A DNA stretch of 64,000 nt from positions 15,376,001 to 15,440,000 of the forward strand of contig OY783212.1 of NCBI GenBank assembly GCA_963678705.1, given 5' to 3'. Positions 60,601 to 64,000 of the stretch are shown one piece after another. The notes beneath the pieces were generated by a model. That model did no database searches, had not been told where the DNA came from, and was given only the letters and a program-made list of their open reading frames with translations. A program made the position numbers and the translations under genes. How positions within the stretch are numbered: position 1 is the stretch's first letter; each line of letters begins with the position of its first letter. The stretch is from Panorpa germanica. Its lineage: Eukaryota > Arthropoda > Insecta > Mecoptera > Panorpidae.

Positions 60601-62781
60601 ATGATGCGCTAAAAAATAATTAGGAGTATTATAAACATCATAAGAATTTATGTCTATTTCCCTGGCATGTCCCATCTCTATATACTGATCAATGAATTTT
60701 TTATACACCTTCAATAGTGAAGGATTTCGTTTAAATCTGTTTTCTAACACACAGAATCTTTGCAGGGCGACTGAGAAAGAATCCCCCAATTCTAGTTCAT
60801 TTACTGGGCTGACTAATGGCAAATCTACAGTAAAAGTATTATTTTCAAGTAGTACTGAATTTTTAAAAATATGTTCAGCCTTTAAATATTCCTCAGTAAA
60901 CTTATCTGTCTTTTCTGGGACCTTCTCAGTCATCCAAAATTGCCCCATAACATTCTCAAGGGTTGTATGGTCAGAAATGGCAAAATTAGATACTATAATA
61001 TTACTTGAATAATTATTTTGATTTTGAAACATTTTTGGCTCATTAATAACATTATAATTAAATTGATTATGCAGTTTACCTGCAACTACATATCCAAATG
61101 TAGTGTTCTGTAAAACTGAGCCATTATTTAATTTAATACAGCCACCTAATAGAATGGCAAAATATACATCCGCACCCAATAGCAATGATATTTTCGAGGG
61201 TACATTATACTGCTCATCAGCTAGCTTAATATTTTTGGGAAAAATAACTTTGGATGTGTCAATAAAAATTTGAGGCAAATGCGTAGTGATAGATTCAACT
61301 ACATGACAATTCACTTTGTGATTAATATTTCTGTCGTAATTAGACTGTATGTTTATAATTGCTGAGTGATATAATTTTGTGGCTTTATTGCCTATGCCAA
61401 TTATTTTACTAGGATGAGTGTTTGTGCGTAAACGCAATTCTTTTAAGAGTTCAGCAGTCACTAATGATGCTTGACTACCGCTATCGAGCAATGCCCGAAC
61501 TAGAAACTCGCGACCAAAATTGTCAACAATTTTTACCTTCATAGTAGGCAGCAATATGGTACCCCCCAAGCTATCATTGCTACAGCACATTACAACTGGA
61601 GATTCAGTTGTCTTGCCAGCCAGCGAACTAGCATCTGTTTTATCACATAACAATTTGCTATGCATGCCTTTACATTTATGACATTTATAATTATTCTCAA
61701 GGGAGCACCTGCCACTATGGGCTTTTAAACATAGCGAACATAATTTATGTTCTTGAACAAATGAATTACGCGACTCTAAAGGAGCCATTTTAAATTTTGG
61801 ACATCTAAAAATGGGATGGTCCATATTACAATATCTACATGCTAAATTGTAGCGAGTAGTGACATTGGAAACTCTCGAGTACGAATACTCTTTATAATTT
61901 TTATCATTTGACATACTTTTATATGGTGAGCTATCCTCAAGTGCAATCGCACGTTTTTCTAAAAATGATATAAATTCTGCCATAGTAGGCAGTTTGTCTA
62001 CATTTCTTTCCATATGGAAATTGCGACTAGTTAATAAATCTAGCTTTCTACATAATATTGAGATTAGAATCATATCCCATTTGTCTACAGGCTCATCAAG
62101 ATTTTTTAACGCTTGTAATTGCTGTTTAACTTGACATAAAAAAGCCCTTATAGCCATTGCAGTACCCTTCTGCATGTTTGGAATATCAAGTAATATATTT
62201 ATATGATTAGTAATTAATCGCGCCTTATTATCATACCGCGCTAACAATAAATCAAGAGCCTCTTTATATGAGCTGTTCACAAGCGGCAAATTTATAATTA
62301 TTGAGAGAGCCTCGTCAAGGAGATACTTTCTTAAATAAAAAAGTCTCTGTACATCGGACAGTGATGCATTATTGTGAACAACTGCTTGGAAGAGCTCATA
62401 AAAGGGCCTAAACCTGGTTATATCCTTGCCATCGAAGGTTGGAATTTCCACCGCTGGAAGCTTGGATGCCACTAAGCTAGGACAAGTAGGCCTATTAACT
62501 TCTTTTAACTTGGTGATGCTGGCATTTAACTTAGCTAAAATATTAAAGTATTTTTCTTCTACATCCTCGATGTCTTCATCATCCTGTTCATCAATTTCTA
62601 AAATACTGGATTGCGTGAGCTCGTACGTGTGATAGGTAGCCATCAACTTTTCTTTCTTCGCCTCCAGCAGCTCTACCGTACCGGATTCGAGGGCCCTTGC
62701 GTCGCTGACATAATTGTCCATTCTTGAAATCGAACCTTTTGCAGTCGTCCGCGCCGTTTTAAGCCTCTTCAACCCCTCCAT
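57601..62781 (-). CDS. BEL/Pao gag-pol polyprotein
   Basis: 1,726 residues in one uninterrupted frame, start codon in a good AAGATGG context. Order (approximate residues): gag-like DUF1759 region (PTFDGKDITRFRPF near 117); Cys/His knuckles CRYCNMDHPIFRC near 313 and further Cys/His motifs to about 380; aspartic protease with LLDSGSQASLV near 430; reverse transcriptase from about 737 (VVFDGS), first catalytic Asp in CDIEKMF near 787 and YVDD near 860; RNase H with GYADAS near 1,034 and LYCDSK near 1,115; integrase HHCC zinc domain about 1,355-1,400; integrase core with VDFCGPF near 1,425, YCDNAKTF near 1,497 and FGGIWEAGVK near 1,550; a C-terminal DUF5641-type domain about 1,625-1,720. The order protease-RT-RNase H-integrase and DUF1758/1759/5641 architecture define BEL/Pao. 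All catalytic motifs seem intact. Confidence 0.96.
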   Translation of the reverse strand: MEGLKRLKTARTTAKGSISRMDNYVSDARALESGTVELLEAKKEKLMATYHTYELTQSSILEIDEQDDEDIEDVEEKYFNILAKLNASITKLKEVNRPTCPSLVASKLPAVEIPTFDGKDITRFRPFYELFQAVVHNNASLSDVQRLFYLRKYLLDEALSIIINLPLVNSSYKEALDLLLARYDNKARLITNHINILLDIPNMQKGTAMAIRAFLCQVKQQLQALKNLDEPVDKWDMILISILCRKLDLLTSRNFHMERNVDKLPTMAEFISFLEKRAIALEDSSPYKSMSNDKNYKEYSYSRVSNVTTRYNLACRYCNMDHPIFRCPKFKMAPLESRNSFVQEHKLCSLCLKAHSGRCSLENNYKCHKCKGMHSKLLCDKTDASSLAGKTTESPVVMCCSNDSLGGTILLPTMKVKIVDNFGREFLVRALLDSGSQASLVTAELLKELRLRTNTHPSKIIGIGNKATKLYHSAIINIQSNYDRNINHKVNCHVVESITTHLPQIFIDTSKVIFPKNIKLADEQYNVPSKISLLLGADVYFAILLGGCIKLNNGSVLQNTTFGYVVAGKLHNQFNYNVINEPKMFQNQNNYSSNIIVSNFAISDHTTLENVMGQFWMTEKVPEKTDKFTEEYLKAEHIFKNSVLLENNTFTVDLPLVSPVNELELGDSFSVALQRFCVLENRFKRNPSLLKVYKKFIDQYIEMGHAREIDINSYDVYNTPNYFLAHHAVTNDDSKTTKLRVVFDGSMRSKNKISLNDVMLNGPVVQGELFDILLLFRTYVYTIVCDIEKMFRCILTNDTYNVLQNILWRDDPGKPISCLQLKTVTYGLKSSTFLATRCLIELAHRYKHKYPLAARAMCHNTYVDDVIVGCDDVEELSELKSQLIGLLQLGNFKLHKWSSNHPPVLDDISSDKKYINELDLNKSAIIKTLGLKYNVILDTFTFKCPNTNSNNLNTKRKVLSFIGTLFDPLGLIGPIIVVAKLIMQELWFLKIDWDAPLPDKQLQMWEKFLNGLKIADSISIDRLIKEENFVTAELIGYADASMKAYGCCLYLRTITANDNVKTKLICAKSRVAPLGKVLTIPQLELNSAVLLAQLAVRVSNLLKTRLEHRLFLYCDSKIVLAWIQADKLKTNIYVNNRVKKITELTDKFSWYYVKSADNPADIISRGIEPQHLKNQNLWWNGPQYLSNSHFKHDHYFDLNTVLPSDEEDKSCNVCNIEVEQAPLMLDLFKKFSNINKLQRVLAYVYRFFNNCKKAVHSSICSYLTISKNNICGHLSPQELHNSLLIIIRSVQRQIFFKEIKCLLGGIIIKTGIGNLHPFIDSTGLIRVGGRLQNAGIAKDKMHPVILPKDNNITSIIIKNEHLRLLHAGARLVLSSLSQKFWIINGIREVKKVLYKCVICSRLKAESAKQLMGSLPADRVTATRPFQHVGVDFCGPFNIKIARIRKPLITKGYISLFVCFSTKAIHMEVVSDLRTETFLACLNRFISRRGMPTKIYCDNAKTFKGAANELKELYNLQTNKSHRNNVISFCNNLYIKFMFIPSYAPEFGGIWEAGVKSVKHHLKRVVGNLALTYEELNSVVIQIEGVLNSRPLLPLSPNEYKYLTPAHFLIGTALIEYPEVNLTEVPVNRLKFWNIVKKLKQDFWQAWSKDYLTQLQSRPKWKYANENLKEGDLVIVKNLNSPPLKWPMARITKVFFGKDGKVRVAEIKIGDEIYNRPITKLCRLPLN

Positions 62782-63435
62782 CTTGCTTAGATGATAAACT
62801 CGTACTTGTATGTTAGATGAAACGTGGATGAGAAAACTAATCCAGCTTAATCCAGGAATTTAGCAATTTTTTAATAAATCGGTACTTGTAGATAATGATA
62901 ATAGAATTGTACCTTGATGAGTAAAAAAGTATTTTACTCTCTTCTAGGTTCCTTGCACCCCTTTCCGTATAATAAATTTCTTGAACAATTTTTCTTGAAA
63001 TGTGAACATGTAGTATCCAAAATATATGTGAATCCGCTTAAATCAAGCGTTACATTACCCAATCGATGTCAATTGATGACTTGCCAGGCCGCCATAGGGT
63101 AAATGTAAAGAAATAGCTTGCACATGTGCCGATTACTACACAGATGTAACCTCAAAACACCACGAATTCACACGCGGTTAATAATGGTTTGTAAGACCAA
63201 ATTTGTTTTAATTCTCGAAGTGTAGATTCGCATTTACGAATTAAAACCTTCTTGAAATGTAATTGTAAAATCCAAATCCTCCGTGAATCCGCCAAAATAG
63301 AGCGTCCCAATTACCCATTCAATGGCAATCACCAAGGGGCAAATGTAAAAAAACGCCAAAAACACAATGTAAAACACACGCGGTTAATAAACTCGAAGGA
63401 TCGGCTTTGTAAGGCATCGAAGGACCAGCTTCGCA
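62782..63435 (-). other. BEL/Pao 5' leader with internal duplication
   Basis: 654 bp between the 5' LTR and the start codon. Two diverged copies of a roughly 200-260-bp segment are seen (about 62,990-63,248 and 63,250-63,450): both contain TTGAAATGT, GTGAATCCGC, AAATGTAAA and CACACGCGGTTAATAA. The right copy runs into the LTR edge (TGTACGAAATAAAACC), and the left copy ends in a similar TTTACGAATTAAAACC, as though an LTR-leader junction had been duplicated. Confidence 0.7.
63409..63427 (-). promoter_or_regulatory. Candidate primer binding site
   Basis: Eight bases after the 5' LTR, the minus strand reads TGGTCCTTCGATGCCTTAC. A TGG start close to the LTR is expected from pairing with a tRNA 3' CCA end. 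I cannot name the tRNA from memory with confidence. Confidence 0.5.
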
Positions 63436-63765
63436 TGTACGAAATAAAACCATGCGAGTATTTGTAGATTGAATAATTATTCAATTGTTTAATGATAAAA
63501 ATAATTTTACACTTTTTAATATAAATTTAACCACAAATTCTAATGATATAAAATGGTTGCGAAACATGCTACGACAGTGCAAAAGCCAAAACACGAGTGA
63601 CACGAATGCCATACGGCTGTAGCGTGCACAGCAGTCGTCGTTGTGTTGCCCAACACGTCGCTGTGTTGCCCTGAGTAAGATTTCTACCAGAGACAACAAT
63701 ACAATATTAAACTAGAATGTCAACAGAGACACATTTTATGTTCTGTGCTAATTTTGTACTGAACA
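63436..63765 (-). repeat. 5' LTR of BEL/Pao element
   Basis: 330 bp with TGTACG and GAACA ends, same as the 3' LTR. On the minus strand it should hold the promoter of the element. It is followed on the right by the AAGAT duplication. Confidence 0.93.
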
Positions 63766-64000
63766 AAGATAATTTTTTATGTCTTCCACTATAAAAATAT
63801 TTTTTAAACATATCTTGATCTTCTACTAAACAATCATCAAACACAACAACACTATCAGTTATACAATCTTCAACAGGAATAATATTTTCACAATTATTAA
63901 AATGCGAATCCACTGTATCTATCTCACTAAAAATTCTTTCTAATGCTTTATATATTTTTTGATTTAATGTTGTTGTATAAATATATAGACCTTTGAATTC
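63766..64000 (-). pseudogene. Packaging ATPase, N-terminal-side part (split, partial)
   Basis: An open minus-strand frame enters from beyond the window edge and runs to the retrotransposon boundary; translation would continue 59 bp into the LTR to a stop at 63,707. It contains KGLYIYTTTLNQKIY near the edge, the Walker B strand VVVFDDCLVEDQ, and YFYSGRHKK near the break, a pattern typical of A32-like packaging ATPases of Polintons, adintoviruses and large DNA viruses. The P-loop is to the right of the window. The gene would drive genome packaging into the capsid; here it is interrupted by the BEL/Pao insertion, with its C-terminal half at 56,754-57,039. Confidence 0.85.

Larger units (their letters stand above)
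57040..63765 (-). mobile_element. Complete BEL/Pao LTR retrotransposon
   Basis: A 6,726-bp element read leftward: 330-bp LTRs starting TGTACG and ending GAACA (TG...CA ends), an intact gag-pol ORF, a 654-bp leader and a 231-bp 3' segment. It is flanked by AAGAT on both sides and sits in the virus-like packaging ATPase gene. No env ORF is present. The LTRs look identical by eye, so the insertion is very recent and the element may still be competent. Confidence 0.95.
51292..64000. mobile_element. Polinton/adintovirus-like provirus, left part
   Basis: The region holds a double jelly-roll capsid protein, an adenain-type protease, an A32/FtsK-type packaging ATPase, a PLA2-domain protein and an X-like core protein packed together, the morphogenesis module of Polinton/Maverick elements and the related adintoviruses. 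About 6 kb of it is visible after removing the BEL/Pao insert. The family's protein-primed PolB, retroviral-type integrase and penton are not in view; with usual lengths of 15-20 kb they would lie to the right of 64,000. The right terminus is therefore not visible. Confidence 0.85.

Noticed and set aside
63707..63765. Last part of the 68-codon ORF at 63,707-63,913
   Set aside because: Its final codons are LTR sequence; the viral reading frame ends at the insertion point.
1..64000. CRISPR arrays, rRNA genes or bacterial operons
   Set aside because: No regularly spaced repeats, no rRNA-like stretches, and the gene content is eukaryotic transposons and a eukaryotic virus-like element.

Overview
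The window looks like nuclear DNA of an arthropod, most likely an insect. It is AT-rich and carries LINE, hAT-like and TA-target MITE-like remnants, microsatellites, a full-length BEL/Pao LTR retrotransposon and an integrated Polinton/adintovirus-like DNA virus. The species cannot be named from this sequence alone.

Positions 1 to about 51,235 form a gene-poor stretch. I see no gene I can support with confidence there, only two neighbouring minus-strand ORFs at 11.8-12.9 kb that could be a decayed or novel gene. The rest is unique AT-rich DNA plus repeats: LINE ORF2 tail relics (2.4-2.7, 8.6-9.3 and 34.5 kb), a hAT-type non-autonomous element with a perfect 8-bp target duplication (5,178-5,580), a MITE family ending in TA + (C/A)AGTATCATT-like termini (33.4, 34.3, 38.3 and 48.7 kb), a stem-forming dispersed family (3.7, 27.7 and 31.7 kb), a degenerate tandem array (39.7-40.2 kb) and a (TA)38 microsatellite.

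From about 51,292 to the right edge lies the left part of a Polinton/adintovirus-like element. Its probable left end abuts a (TA)n tract. A small zinc-binding protein gene reads rightward from this end. Everything else reads leftward as a tightly packed late-type cluster: packaging ATPase, a phospholipase A2-domain virion protein, a small core protein resembling adenovirus X, an adenain-like protease, a double jelly-roll major capsid protein, and a small membrane protein. Four of the start codons lie in a near-identical TAATAAATGG-type context, which suggests shared promoter or leader control. PolB, integrase and a penton-like protein were not found; they may lie beyond 64,000.

The ATPase gene is split by a complete BEL/Pao retrotransposon (57,040-63,765): 330-bp LTRs that look identical, a 5-bp AAGAT target duplication and an intact 1,726-residue gag-pol ORF. 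The other virus-like ORFs are open, so the viral element was young when the retrotransposon landed, and that insertion itself is very recent.

The most unusual features are a family of short GC-rich palindromic repeats inside the virus-like genes, read in different frames in different genes, and a protease ORF that has no ATG and is preceded by a 13-base homopolymer in the overlapping core-protein ORF.
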